In this document: positions 26,900-40,300 of the stretch, one piece after another | Numbering within the stretch: the first letter of the stretch is position 1 | Layout of the letters: every line of letters starts with the position of its first letter | Source: Plecoglossus altivelis | Lineage: Eukaryota; Chordata; Actinopteri; Osmeriformes; Plecoglossidae | Assembly: GCA_036571765.1 (NCBI GenBank) | Contig: BROE01000001.1 | Coordinates: forward strand, 2,241,573-2,305,572 | Direction: 5' to 3' | DNA length: 64,000 nt | Program-made: the position numbers and the translations under genes | Notes under the pieces: generated by a model | What the model was told of the DNA's origin: nothing | Seen by the model: only the letters and a program-made list of their open reading frames with translations | The model's database searches: none

Positions 26900-26940
26900 A
26901 ACATAGTAATGAACACATATGTTGTGTTCATTACTATGTT
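26900..26940. repeat. Perfect 18-bp inverted repeat with 5-bp loop
   Basis: The left arm AACATAGTAATGAACACA (26900-26917) is exactly complementary to the right arm TGTGTTCATTACTATGTT (26923-26940), with TATGT between them. No flanking terminal repeats or open frame were seen. It could be a cruciform or a hairpin transcript. It is too short for a typical pre-microRNA unless the flanks also pair. Confidence 0.8.
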
Positions 26941-28240
26941 TATTTCACTGTTTATTTGACAGGTATCATGCAGAAGTGTGGGTTTCTAAATCCCAATAAT
27001 ACAACCTGAAAGCAAATGGGGATTTTCTGATGTGTTTATTAAAGGTTCTGACTTGCTAAACACCCCAAAAAGCACACCAAACTGTCTTGATTTAACCATT
27101 GTTGCGAACTAACAATGTCATGATCAGTTTGATAAGTGCTTACAAAGTATTCAATTATTAAAAACATGTAGCAACTATGAAATCAAGTAATTTCACACAG
27201 TCTACACAAATAAAAGCTCTACGAAAAGATTGAATAAAAATGACATACCTAATGCTGAATGTTTCTGTCCTCCTTTTCCAAATGGTAACTAATTATTCAA
27301 ATGTAGTAATACAACAGCTACAGCGAACCTTCATGGAAGGTAGCATTAACAATTAAAAGTACATTGGCTTACATGAAAACACAATTACATGCATTCAAAC
27401 ATTCAATACAAATGACAAGAGACAAAACCGTTTATAAGTGCAAATCAATGAACACTTTTTTTTTTACATTTTTAAATATGTTGTGTGTGTATGTATTGAT
27501 TTTAATATTGAGCTCATGCAGGCAAGATTACACAAGAGTCAAAAACATTTTGATGTCAACACAAATACAAATCAACAATTAAAATAATATGACTCATAAG
27601 ACTTGAATTATTTTAATATAAAGTAAAATTATTTTTTCCATACACACAGAGACAAGAAGAATGAAAAAATGTAGGACACGATGTAGGACAAACAAATGTA
27701 GGACATGACGTAGGACAAACACATGTACACATTCTAACACATCACAATCATATTTCTTGACTGCAAGGATTAGCTACATTGAAAAAATTCTATTGAAATA
27801 AATAACAATATAAAGTGCACCTACAGCTTATGAAAACAGAAATAAATATTTTACATACATAACATGGGCAGTGTGGCCTCAGAGACCTAGAAATATCTTG
27901 ATTCAGTTCCTTGCTTGAATGCAGTTCTATCCTAACATGCATCCTTTATATTATGTATTATAATTTCTATTTAATTTCTATTTTTATTATAAATGAAGGT
28001 GGAAACTAAATCAGTCAAGTTGAGAGGAAAACTCCTACAATATACATAGTCTTACGTCATTCCACAGTGAAATGTGGAGAACAGTACTGAACCTCTGAAC
28101 ACAAAACACATTATCATCCTCTCATAGCACACCACATTCCTTCTCATGCTTTTTGTCTAACAAGAATAACCAGCGAAGCGTAGCGAAATGGCCGCTTCCT
28201 GCCTATAATGATCTGCTCTGCCTTCCTGTGGACTGAACAT
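26941..28240. other. AT-rich sequence downstream of mylk4
   Basis: Unique, AT-rich, with no coding-like frame. It contains short direct repeats of ATGTAGGACA around 27670-27720. Part may be the distal 3' UTR of mylk4 if the longer transcript described under the mylk4 tail is used. Confidence 0.4.
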
Positions 28241-28242
28241 GT

Positions 28243-28248
28243 TTTATT
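28243..28248 (-). terminator. Candidate polyadenylation signal for mylk4
   Basis: The plus-strand TTTATT reads AATAAA on the minus strand, about 610 bases beyond the inferred mylk4 stop codon. It is a common hexamer in AT-rich DNA, so the assignment is tentative. Confidence 0.35.
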
Positions 28249-28854
28249 TGTGCATGAGTTTGGATAAAAAAGTATGCTGACTATCTAAAAGGTCAATGTA
28301 AACTGGATGCCTCATCTATGTAAGGGAAGAATCATTGAAGTCGCTGCAAAGCCATCAAAGATCTGCTGTAGGGCTTAGAGCAAAACCTCCGATTTACATA
28401 CAATAAAAAGAATAATCAAACAACAAATCTACCGTTTTTAGCTATGTATGTTTCTTCAATCTGCTGATACAATTTCACATATACATTGACATAATACTTG
28501 ATTGACATGCAGTTACTTGATTAAAGATAATGTTCCAACACATTATCGTGTTCACAGACGCGCAGGTGATCCTTCAGGAGGACAGCAGAATTGGTCCAGT
28601 TGGCCACAGCTAGGCCAATCAAGTCATCACGCTGATCGAGACAAAACATGGACGAAAGAGATCAGTTTCAACCAGGACAATGTGCAATGCCAAGGTTCTC
28701 ATGCCTTGTTGCGCTAACACAGTGTCCTGCTACCCCCTGGTGGACATGTTTGGGTACTTTTCCGTTGCAATACAGCGATGTAAGACAGCAGCTGAACATT
28801 TGTGTCTTTTCTAAAAAGAGTTGCCGATGTGTTCAAGTATGAACGACACTCACC

Positions 28855-31306
28855 TCAACTATCTGTAGGGGGTACACAGGAGGAGCGACGGGAACGACAC
28901 ATTGTCTTCTGTAGAAAGACAGCGACAAAGCCAATTACCACAAGGCAAGCTAGTACCAACCTGCTGCGGATGAAACAAAATGGACACTCTCTACAAGTGT
29001 TCAATATCACCGCACCACCACAATGTCAGACTGTACCTTTTCATGCAGCTGGTGATGGAGAGCCGAGTCCGAGAGCCAAGGATGCCTCAAGGCCTCCGAG
29101 GCCCCTATCCTCCAGCTGCAGGTGACACAAACACAGACAGTGGTTCATGCGTCATCCTGATTGACAGCGTCTTGGAGGGAGGATAGTGGGACAAGCAGAC
29201 GGGCAAGCCAGTCAAGAAGAAGAAAAGCACCTTTTATTGATGACGAGGAGCTTGGAGATGAAGTCCTTGGCCTGGTCGGAAATGTGTAAAAACTCCTCTT
29301 CGTCAAAGTTCCACTGACAGGCCAGGATGTTGTTCAGAGTCTCATTATCATCGTCCCCAAGGAAGGGACAAAGACCGCTGAGACTAAAGAAGAGAGGACG
29401 TCTTTAGTGTGTGTGTGTGTGCAGACTGTCTGTGTGCATGTCTGTTCAGACTGTTTGTGTGTGGCTGTGTGTCTGTGTATCTGTGTGTCTGTGTGTGTCT
29501 GTGTGCACTTACAGCATGTATGCAATGACTCCCAGGCTCCACATGTCTGTGTTGAAGGAAACAAAGTCGTAGTTTATGACCTCTGGAGCCAGGAACTCTG
29601 GGGTGCCAAAGTTTACTCGTAATTTCTCCCTGGGCTTGTATCTGTGAGAGAAGAATCACGGTCAATCAGAGATTCGATGGCTGTAGAAATGGGTGTATAA
29701 ATCCCATCTCTCAACACGTTCAATAAGTCTTCCATTCTTGAAGCAATACAAGTGAAAAGTATTAGTGATCGCAAGTGGAGACCTACATTCTGGCAAGGCC
29801 AAAGTCGATGATCTTGATTTTATTTGTGACCCTGCTCACACATAGTATGTTTTCCGGCTGAAATGAACACAAAAGTAGGATTAAAGGATGTAATTTGACA
29901 AAAGGAGATTACTGCTCTTCGTTGCATCCTATCTATATTCCTAAAGAGTGGTTGTGGTTACCTTCAGGTCAAGGTGAAGGATATACATCTTGTGCATGTG
30001 CTGAAGGCCCTCACAGATCTGTCGGATGAAAATCACTGTGTCCAGCTCTTTTAAGGTGTAGTTCTCATCAATGATCCTGTCAAAGAGTTCACCTCCATCC
30101 ACACTGTAGATCAGACAGACAAAACGTTTGGAAATCAGTGCATGCAACTTTTCCAAATCCCCTCTAAAACCTCACGTCTTGGGATTCTCCTAAATCCTAG
30201 TTGGACTGTCTAGCATTGGTTACATATGTCCATAAACACGCACAATTCGAGCACGAGGATGATGTCATTCCTGGATTCGTAGGCAGCGTACAGCTGGATG
30301 AGGTTGGCGTGATCCAGCTGGTTCATCACCTGGATCTCATTCTTCACCACCTCCTGCCAAGCACACAGGTGTTACCTCACCCCCATTCAGAGAGAACAAT
30401 CCATTCACCTCTTTGGAGAGCAGGGACTCTCTCATATTCAGACAACTGCTGTTGTAGTATTTCATCAGTCAAGATCAAAGGCTGTCTTTGTACCTTCTCT
30501 TTCTGACTTCTTGCCTTGATGATCTTGGCTGCCAGGGTGAGTCCAGAGGAGTTTTCAATGCATTTGTGCACCTGACCAAAACGACCCCTTCGAACGGACA
30601 GAGAGGTAAACGAGTATAAGAGAGGAACACATATCCGAATGAAGTCTATCTCATTTTTTCGCTTATAATGTCACCTTTCCTTGTACTTGTAACCCCCTTA
30701 AGTCGTCAGTCTGAAGAGATTCCGTAACTATCACCTGTAAGCTGCAAATCCTAGAGTTTTACACTCTGGGCTAATGATACTATGAATTAGCACTGATAGT
30801 GATCTCTGTCACCGTTCAATGTCCTTGAACTCAAAATAAGATCACTTTACATACGAGAAAGTGTCAACATTTTGGAACAGTGTTGTGTTTTCTTCTTTTC
30901 CATTAAATGGGAGTGGGGGCGTCTCTTTGAAGAGATGGATTAACACTTAGTGATTAGCTACCAGCTGGCTACAGGAGTATGGTTTCACATACCCTGAAAG
31001 CCTGGAGTAAAAATAACTGTCCTGACTCTGAAGCTATGAACAAGGTGAGAGGAGAGGAGGGAGAGGGTTACACAATTAGTTTTTGCGGGTGGCTTAGAAC
31101 CTTGTTCTCTGTATTTGCCAAGTCTGATAAACCGTGTTGAAGGTTTAGTTTGGAGTGAATCAAAAAAGTTCACAATAAAATCCATAGATAGAAGTCTCAC
31201 CCTCCGAGGATCTCCTGTCGGTTGATGGTGTAGAAGTTATTGATCTGGTTGGGCTTGGCAGACACTATCCGGTGGTTGAATGGAGCTGCTGGAGGGGGAG
31301 TTGTGT
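28855..31306 (-). CDS. mylk4 kinase domain and tail exons
   Basis: Nine exons (31306-31201 through 28908-28855) encode the catalytic half. Visible in order: a proline-rich lead-in (TPPPAAPFNHRIV), the glycine loop GGGRFGQV across the first junction, the ATP-binding lysine in LAAKIIK, the helix-C glutamate in VVKNEIQVM, the hinge LVLEFVDGGELFDR, the MLCK-type catalytic loop HLDLKPENIL with Leu where most kinases have Arg, DFGLAR, and APEVINYD. The tail after HPWLSD is short and ends in a basic Ser/Arg segment (KTMCRSRRSSC). I see no long basic amphipathic helix of the kind that binds calmodulin in MYLK. The stop TGA is at 28857-28855. The donor at 30243 is the unusual GTGCGT, but the phase requires it (TT plus T giving Phe). 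Confidence 0.92.
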
Positions 31307-34300
31307 CTACAAAGATATTTGGACAATGGAGCAAAAAAAGGAGGACAGGGCAGTGAGACAGCAAGGTGAGAAGACGGAAGCCTAGGTTGTTTAATGAAAG
31401 GCATGTGTCTTCAGAAATGTTACCTCATGATTGTCATAATCATGTTAGCACCCAGGCCTGCTAACACACTGTGGTAAGCATGATACACTTCTGATATGTA
31501 AATGCCTGTCAGACTGCCAGTGAGCATGCTGCTACACCTACAGTAACCCAGATAACAACTTGGAGCAAACGACTTGAGTGGACATGATGTACAGTGTGCT
31601 TCTGGATCCTCTATCATGCTCATCACTCACAAAGAAGCCAGGTACTTACCAATAAAGAATCGTTCAACATTGACATCCTCTTCACTTTCTGCGTCTTCCT
31701 CTTGCTCCTGTTTCAGCATCTCCTTCAGCTCCACCCGGATTTCTACTCCATCTGCCTTGAAGACCCCCCAGCCCTCAGACTCTGCAGGCTGCTCTTCTTC
31801 CTCCTCCTTGTTCTCCTCCTTGTCCTCCTCCCTCTGCTCCTCCTCTCCCTCACCGCGCTCCACCCGACTCTTCTTGTGGTCCTCCACACCGAGGTCTTCC
31901 ACGGTGCCCCGCCGCTTGCTACTGGTGTTGACCTCCTCCATCTGGTCCAGCTCTTCTTCCAGAGACGGGTAGACGCTCTTATTATCGTCATGGCTGCAGA
32001 AGACGTTTCAGAGATGAGAAAAGCAAACATATACGTTGATACGCCAAGGTGAAGAGACAATGAAACGGGGTGAAATGGGGTGAGAGAGTGAAAGGATTTG
32101 AAGTACCTGTCAGGAATGGAGTCTGTCTCGTTTTTTGTATCGTGACTAACAGTCAGCTCCAGCATGACAGGTTCTAAGGGGTCCTCCAAGGACACGTTAG
32201 CCTTGATCTCCTCCTCCTGCTGTTTCTCCTCTCTCTCCTTCAGAACATCAACCTCACTGAGCTTGCATTCACGGAGATCCGTCTCCTCCACTAAAGCCAG
32301 CACCTCAGCTTCGCTCTTCTCCAGTCCGTCAATCGCGTTGTCCTCCTTCTCCTCTTCTGCCTCAGGAGCCTTGGGAACCTCAAGGATGAAGTCTAGCAGT
32401 CTGGGGCTGGGAGAGCCCCGCTCTGGCTCCGGGGCCCCCCCAGCCTCCAGGTCCAGGTGTCCAGGGATGAGATGAGGGTCTGATCGCTCAGCATTTTCCC
32501 GGTTCAGTTTCTGCACCTCTTCCAGCAGCAAAGCCTGCTTCTTCAGGGAGATGGTGTCTGCCAAGGATCAAACAGTACAGCAGGAGTCAATACATTTCAA
32601 CAGCCTTTGTGATGTTACTTCCCATGTCTTGAGTTTTCTGAAACAATCTTAGTGATATGTGGTGATGTCATATTTTAACCTGACCAATGGCAATCAATGC
32701 TTCTGTGTCATTCTGTACTATTAGACCACTGTTTATTTCTACATGAAGACTATTAGGACTAGCTTTCTGCTTTTAAGTGCAAGGGAGATTTGATCCCTGT
32801 TTACATGTATTGCTACTGCGTGTGTCTATCGAGTGATTTGGTGTTTGGTCAGATCTGTGCCTCCTGACTCTGTAGAAGGTTCTGGAGGTCTGAATGTGAG
32901 CACCTGCAGCGTCTGGGGGCTTCTTCTTCTTCTGTGTTTTCAGACCTTTCAGGCTCAGACGGGACTTGTCTTTTCCATCCTTACCCTTGTTTTCTTTCAG
33001 CTGTGCAACAACACACAAACAAAATGACTCTTAGGACAGGAACAACAGGTCATGTATTTTTTTCAATTGTGGAACATATAGTACACAAATTGTGGAATTC
33101 TTTAGATCTTCAGAGAGAACAGTGCTGTGGATACGATATTGTAAAACTAGAAGTAAAGGAACAGTTTTTTTTGCATATGTATTTAAAGGCTCATTCATGA
33201 GATGACTCATGAATGTCGAACTGGCACTTGGAATGACAAAAAACATACAAAGTTGACGATTTTGCGGGAGGGGATGTCATGTTTTGGTCCGTGGTGGCTT
33301 ATCTTGTGAGTGGGCTCCAGAGGTGTGGGCTCACATGCAGGAGCTATTTCTGGTGTCCTTTTAGAGGCTTTAGTAGAGGTAGTTTTCTGTTAAAGAGATA
33401 AGATGGAGCAGTTGGCAGGCAAGCAAGATGAAAGCAATGACATTGATTAGAAATGAGGGTTAAAGCCCAGAGATCTGGAGGGAGACACACAAGGAGGACA
33501 AACAGTTGAAGATAAGCTGGGATACGGAACATGGAGTCATGATGGAAAGGCTAGATGGCCGCTACTGGACTACAAAACAATTTAAGTTGCTTAAACAATT
33601 TAAGCTGCCGTGTTCCTGACACCACTATGACTGATTTCAATGGGCCTGCCTCTGAATATTCCGAGTGGATTGATGTCAATGGAGGTGCAAGGCTGTGAAT
33701 TTATAGCTTATCACTTGTCACAGTGACCGGTGGTACGCAATGTCGGCCCTGAGCGGAAAATATTACTCCGACTCAAACCAGAGGGACTCAATGACACACT
33801 CCTTTTATGAGCAGGTCAAAATCAAGGAGGTGCCTTGAGCGTGAGAGTGCCTTTCCTACGCACACAGCGCTGTGTGGAGGTAAACACAGTCCGGTGGCAA
33901 AGCAGGGAAGATGTTTTGAGTATGGGGTTTCCACAGTGACGGCAGCAAGAGGAAAAGTCCGAGGATGGGAGCTGGGGCGCAGTCTGGAGGCTAAAGTAGC
34001 AGGTGTCGCTAGACAGACTTCTCACACCCCAGAAGGTGAAGGCAACATATGACGCGAGCACTGACGACAACATGGCCGACTGCAATACTGCGTGACGACA
34101 GTAATGAAACATAGAAACATGACACATGCTACCTACACCTAGAACCTATTCTGATTATTCCAATAACAGCTCCCCCACACTTGGGAGAACATTCCTCCTT
34201 ATAGAGGACTATGTGTCCTTGCCGGGTTTCCCCCTGTCATTAAAACAGCTTGGTATCTACACACAGTGGAATGTGATGACATTTGGGCTTTGCAGTATAT

Positions 34301-37300
34301 GTGAATCCAGCTTTATAAGATTCTTCCCTGACTGAGTCTGTCCACCTGTTCCTGTGTGCACTGGACCAGTGGCCACAAGAGGTCATTGAAGTTGTTTGAG
34401 TTAGTCCCAACAGGTTTGAGTTTAAAACACACGGTAGTTAATTAAGGGCCTAGTGAAGTAGATGGGAGGATGGAATAACCATGCAGCTAGACTCTACACT
34501 CTATCTTATAGGATGACCCTGCAGCTAAAAATGAATTAAACAGGTTGAGCTTTCAACATTTTTCTGCGACTTCCATCTTATTTTCAGACTCTCACCTTTG
34601 AATCCTCGCTAAAACGTTGCACGCAAGATAAAGCATGCACATTTACTAGAGCAACTGTTGTGGGGCACAGTAACCATAGCAGCCCCATGCCCACTGACAT
34701 GCTTGAGATGTTGATGCACAGGTGAGTGAATTTAACACCAGCAATAGCTCTTCGAGAACTAGGTCAACCCCCAAAATAGGACAATTATGAGAGAGGAGCG
34801 AGATTCTTCCTGCGTGGGACAAAAAGTTAGTTAGAGATAATATATAACTTGTCACCGTACGGACAGATTCAGAAGAGCTCATCGGATGTTTGGAGATTTT
34901 CTTACGTTAAGGCTCTTTTTAGCCACAAACTGATTGAGAGCAGATCCAAGTTCAGCCTAACCAAAAATGGGCCCTATACCCCACCAGTGGCCCCATAGTG
35001 GCCCTCCCATGCCCTCCAGGGGGTCCCAGAGCACGCCACATGCCTGTGAGGCTAAGTTACAGCTAGTGGGCATACAGTGCTGTACAGGAGGTATATATGG
35101 CTTTTTGATGTAGTATGTCTCGTGCAAATAAGATCATTTATTTATTTGATGTGGACCAACTATTAACGAAAATACTCCAGTAAGCAATTGCATTCGTCTT
35201 CAGATTCGGATGTTGATGGGTTCGATATAGAAACTAGAACGTGAATAAACACTCTTCTTTCTCTGCAAAGTATATCGCTGATCAAACACATTATAAAGCT
35301 TTCTTATGGTGAACAAGACCAGTAAGCCTGTGCCAAGCTGCAATCTTTGGAAAAAGAACTCTTGACAGAGCTTGACTGCTCTGATCACTTTCATTCAGCA
35401 TGTGGTGCCAAGAACATGCAGTGCCAGATAAGGCGCCTGCACATTACAGTTGTAGCACCGAACACGTGGACGCCGCCCTCTCTCACATTGTTGGACAACC
35501 TCAATACATGTTAACGTGTTACAAGTCAATAACACGTCATCCAAAACCTTGTCATTGAGCAATGATAAAATACAGCTTCTATGGACTGACATTCAGAAAT
35601 ATTAAACTTTGCAGTCCGGGATTCACTTTGTCAGCCTTCTTGGTGTTTAAAGGCGATTGTACAGATAAGGGCTTCCTCCTGACTCTCACCTTGCCTTTGT
35701 CTTTGAGCCTTTGAGCCTTCCGGGCAGCCGGGCCTTTAAACATTAGATCCATCACCCTGGAGCTTTTCACCGTCTCCCCGATGAAGCCGATGACCTGCTG
35801 GATGCTGAGGACCAGCTTCTCCACCCCCTCCAGTTTTTGAGCCTGCTGCTGGGACCGCTGGTTCACAGCAGACATGATGGAGCTCATCTCCTGGCACATT
35901 TCTCTCACCTCTCCCCCCGTGGCTTGGCTGTGCGACTGAGCAGAGGTCAGGATCAAAGCCCTGGATGGGACTTGGATCTCTTCCTTGTCTACCTTGAGAG
36001 TCTCCACGTCTCTTTCGATGCCGTCGATGTCTTGGGACATTCCATCCAGCCTGTCGAGAACTTTCTCTTGGATGTTGATGAGGCGGTCCATCTTGCTGCT
36101 CAGAGATTCGATCCGGTTCTGGATCAGGTCAAAGCCGGTGCCATTCAGGTCCCCCATAGTGTTTCGAGTGTTGGAACAGGTTGGACAGGATCACGTTAAG
36201 ACACCCCACCAAGACAGACAAAGGACCAGCGAGGTCCGCGAGACACACGGAAAAACGTTTTCAAAAGACGCAGCCAGTTCTCTCCTTCAGTGCTCCTCTT
36301 CAAGCGGAAAGACTTGGACTTATCTGAAAGTGCGAATGGAGGCAACAACCAAGAGAATAGGATTTCACCGTATATCTTCCTCAAAAATCTATAAATCCAG
36401 GACCCAATGAGGTGTGTTCGAACTGACCTTCCAACAGACAGAACTCTTAATCCCTGGTATAACACCCTTGCACTATGCTAAGAGTCATCGGATCAGATTG
36501 TCTCTCCTTTTCGCACCCACTGTCTAATGTGGCTGTCCCTCTCTCCACCAGGATGGTATTAAGAATGGGATAAGTCACTCGGCCTAAATGTAAACGGAAC
36601 CACCTACGTCAGCAGGGGCCAGGCTATGAGAGGAGGGGTGGCATTGCTGGGGTCTGTGAGACACATGAGAGTCTTTAAATGTTAAGCCCACCATCGTCGA
36701 CCGCCTGCCAAGTGTCAAAATGGCCAGTGTACACAACTCCACCTCAAGGCAGGGCGGAATTTCATCTGTAACTATGCCCTTTTCAACGTTTCTTGTCATT
36801 ATTCACCCATGAACGAGGATGCTTGTCAGTACAGCTGGGCGTGCTTGCCGCTCTTGCACAAAATACCTAACAGGTGTTCCCCAAAAGAGGGAGGGGAAAG
36901 ACATGCCAAGGGCTTTATTTATAAGCAGTGATAGACATTTTAAGGTCAACTCTAAATATCAAACAATCAGGTTAAAAGCAGGTCATGAACAGCTGTGTTT
37001 TGGAAAAGGGACGCTATGCGTATTGATATCTGTCAGTCAATTTATAGCTCAAATGCAGTACAGCGTTCAAAGTAGCCTCTCAGGACAAATATCAGAAAAT
37101 GGCAGAATACACATGTATACATGCATTTAGTAGTATTGTACAAAGCCACCTGCGCAACTAGGTTTGCACCCAATGGCATAGGTAAGTGAGACCAGATACA
37201 GTCTGGCAGAGGAGGACTTAAGATCTTTAGCCCCTCTCCTGAAAGTGGAGAGGGTTGACAGGGATGATTAATATACTCTCCACTGACAAACACATCCAGC

Positions 37301-40300
37301 TTAAGGCTTCGCACATGCTTACTCATGCACAGTTCAGACAGTTACGGGTCAATTTTAACTCATGGATTTAAATTTAAGGCCTTAGCCAAGTGCCCTATAA
37401 ACCAATTAAACTATGCTTAACATGTTCTAATAGTGGATATATGTTCTTTGCATCAGTGTTCAAAACAAACAAATCCTCCAACCACCGATGAACTAGGAAA
37501 GCGAAACATTCTAAATGATAGACATTTTATTCAATATTTTTGTTAAGCTCCATTTCAACCGATTTTCTTGGGTGACTGCTATTTAGTGCTAACTAGCCTG
37601 TGTCAACAAAATGAAATCCCTCTGTCAATTTTGGAAGTACTGCATTAACTTATGTGTGACATTAAGTCTTAACCACATGAATTCAACAAAGAGGCCGCTT
37701 CAGATGAACATTTGCATACGTCATGCCGCCTCCTATATGGACAGATGATGTGGTGAAGGAGGCAGCCAGCCTAGCTCAGACCACTGACCCTAACCCTGGG
37801 AAACATGCAGCACACAAAGGAGCCACACACTGCAAACTAAGCCACCCAGACCTGACTCAAAATAGCCCACCGCTCATCATACTCAGGCGGCCTGGGCCAA
37901 AGGCAGGCTTCATGGGCATGTGGGGCCAGCAACGGGGCGCAGAGGGGAGGTTTGGCTCACTGTTCAGATCCGGTTTCACCACAAGCAAAGACATGGAAGG
38001 TGGTTCACTCTGGTCTCCTGTCTCATGCTTGCAAGGGGAGTGAGAGGGTGTTCTACCTATGCCCTTCATCCTCTCTGTGAGCTAAGCTTCACCCTTTGCC
38101 TTTTTTATATTTTTCCTCCATGTTCCTTTGCTCAAGGCTTGAGGGTCTAGGTTGGTTGAGGTGCAGTTCTATGGACATATGTGAAGCCCTCTGTGACATT
38201 ACTTGTAAAAAGAGCTATACAAATAAGGGGGGGGACAGGTGACCCTGACAGAGCTGTAACAGATGAGAGCGTAACCAAGCATCACTGAGTGGGGGAGAGA
38301 GGGAGGGCTTGGCGGGGAGATGGGGGAGACTTCCAACACCTGTCCATGGGTGCCAACAGATGACAGAAAGGCAATTTCGACAACGCTGGACACTCGGCTC
38401 AGCTTGTGCTACTATGAGCGGCGTGGAGGGTTACCTTACGCATCGCATGGAAGAAACAAAATTTAAAAAAATCCACAGAGATTGATGAGGGGAAAGTCAA
38501 GGCTGCAACCATAGCATAGCACACGCATGGCCGGTAAATCAACTGCCACTTTGAAGAAAATATTGGGACATACTGTACACATACTATACAGATGGGGCGC
38601 TACACTTCAGATGTTAAATGGTAAAAATGTTAGGCCCAGAACCTACAGTATATCAAACAAAAAAATATATTGCCACAACTACTACTATACTGCAGACATA
38701 CATACAGTATTAGCTGTGCGATCCTATTGTTGGTTGTAGCAGACATGCCAGGTACCCCATAACTAGAGAAATGCGAATAATTTAATACTCTATTTCTCTA
38801 AAAACCCAATATATGTATATATATTCCATCTTAATTGATGCTTTATGCTGAGCACCAATGGGGGTAATGTGAGGCAATTAAAGTGTACAGTCAGATATAA
38901 ACAGCTTACGGTGGTGCTCATTACATAAACCAGAGGTTGAGTTTATATCACTCACACTTTACAGTGAAACATGAGCAATAGAAGCTCAGAAGTCACGAAG
39001 GGAGTCTGCCCGCCCTTTCCACACGCAGGCCTGTGGTGCCAAGTGGAGCTATGTCCTGACCAGTGGAACGACCACTGCTGCCATCTAACGACGCCGGGTC
39101 GTAATGTTTCCATGAATGTGACAGAAAGTTGCACACAGACATTACAAAAGGAACTGAGCAAAATCCAGTTTTTATCCATGCATGTGTTTTGGGAGGGTTT
39201 GTCTGCAGAGCAAACTGTCTTCTTTGTTGGCTGAAATCTGGTATCAAGTGAATGGCGCTTATAACACAAATAGATATTGCAGCCACACACTTTTTGTCAT
39301 TCTCTCGTTTATTTACCAACACCATTGTCAGATGCAGAAAGGAGCGCATTTCAACCTGTTGCTTGGCAGTAACGAAAGCACAACATAATAACACAAAATG
39401 ACAGACAAACACAGCAATCTAAAGTGTAAATACAGTTAATTTTAACTACATCTCAAATTAAATGGTATAAACAGCCCATGCTAGGAAGCCAGGGAGGGAG
39501 GGCTGGGGTACAGTGACCTGAGTGGCATTAGGGTGTTTGTTTGGCAGAGGGACAAACCCACCGTGTCAAAAGTGGAGCAGCCAGAACAGACTGTCCTGGG
39601 ACGCTCCAGGGTCGTGTGCAGTCAGAGGCGACACACACACACACGCACCCTCCCCTCTCTAACACCACCCGGGCTGCTAGCTGAGTCTCTTGGAAACTAG
39701 TGGGCAGAAACGTGAGTGGCAGCCAGGAAACATAAGCCACAGTGGAACACATAGCCAGATCTTCTGAGATGGAATCATTCTCAAGCTTTCAGGATCAGAG
39801 TCTAATAAACACAATGTCCTCTCGATGAGGAAACAGGAGGAGGGACCAGCATCACAACTTGCGTTGCTGTTCACAGCTTAGTGTATAATACCACACCAAA
39901 AAAAACTAAACAGATGTATAAGACAAGACGGGGTGGGCTAATATTTGTGAAGGGTATTTTTGCACAAACAACTTGTTCTGCTGTCAAAGTACATTGGAAA
40001 TGATTGCCTAACTCCTGACCACTGTAGATCGCATTCTGTCCTGAATGGCTTTGTTTGAACACTGGAGGGAGCTCTGCATCAAGCAGACAGTAAAACAGCT
40101 AACAGGCAGGCAGTAGGACAGCTAACAGTCAGGCAGTAGGACGACTAACAGTCAGGCGGTAGGACAGCTAACAGACAGGCAGTAAAACAGCTAACAGTCA
40201 GGCGGTAGGACACCTAACAGTCAGTTGGTAGGACAGCTAACAGTCAGGCAGTAGGACAGCTAACAGTCAGGCGGTAGGACAGCCAACAGTCAGTTGGTAG

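Noticed and set aside
1..28240. gmds exons
   Set aside because: Expected nearby from human synteny, but no GMDS motif was found in any frame in this interval.
31574..32475. Plus-strand Ser/Leu-rich frames of 100-150 codons
   Set aside because: These are antisense shadows of the acidic mylk4 linker exons on the minus strand.
37723..38043. Plus-strand open frame of 106 codons inside the mylk4 interval
   Set aside because: No motif or splice signals. It directly precedes a retroposon-like tail and is probably repeat-derived or random.
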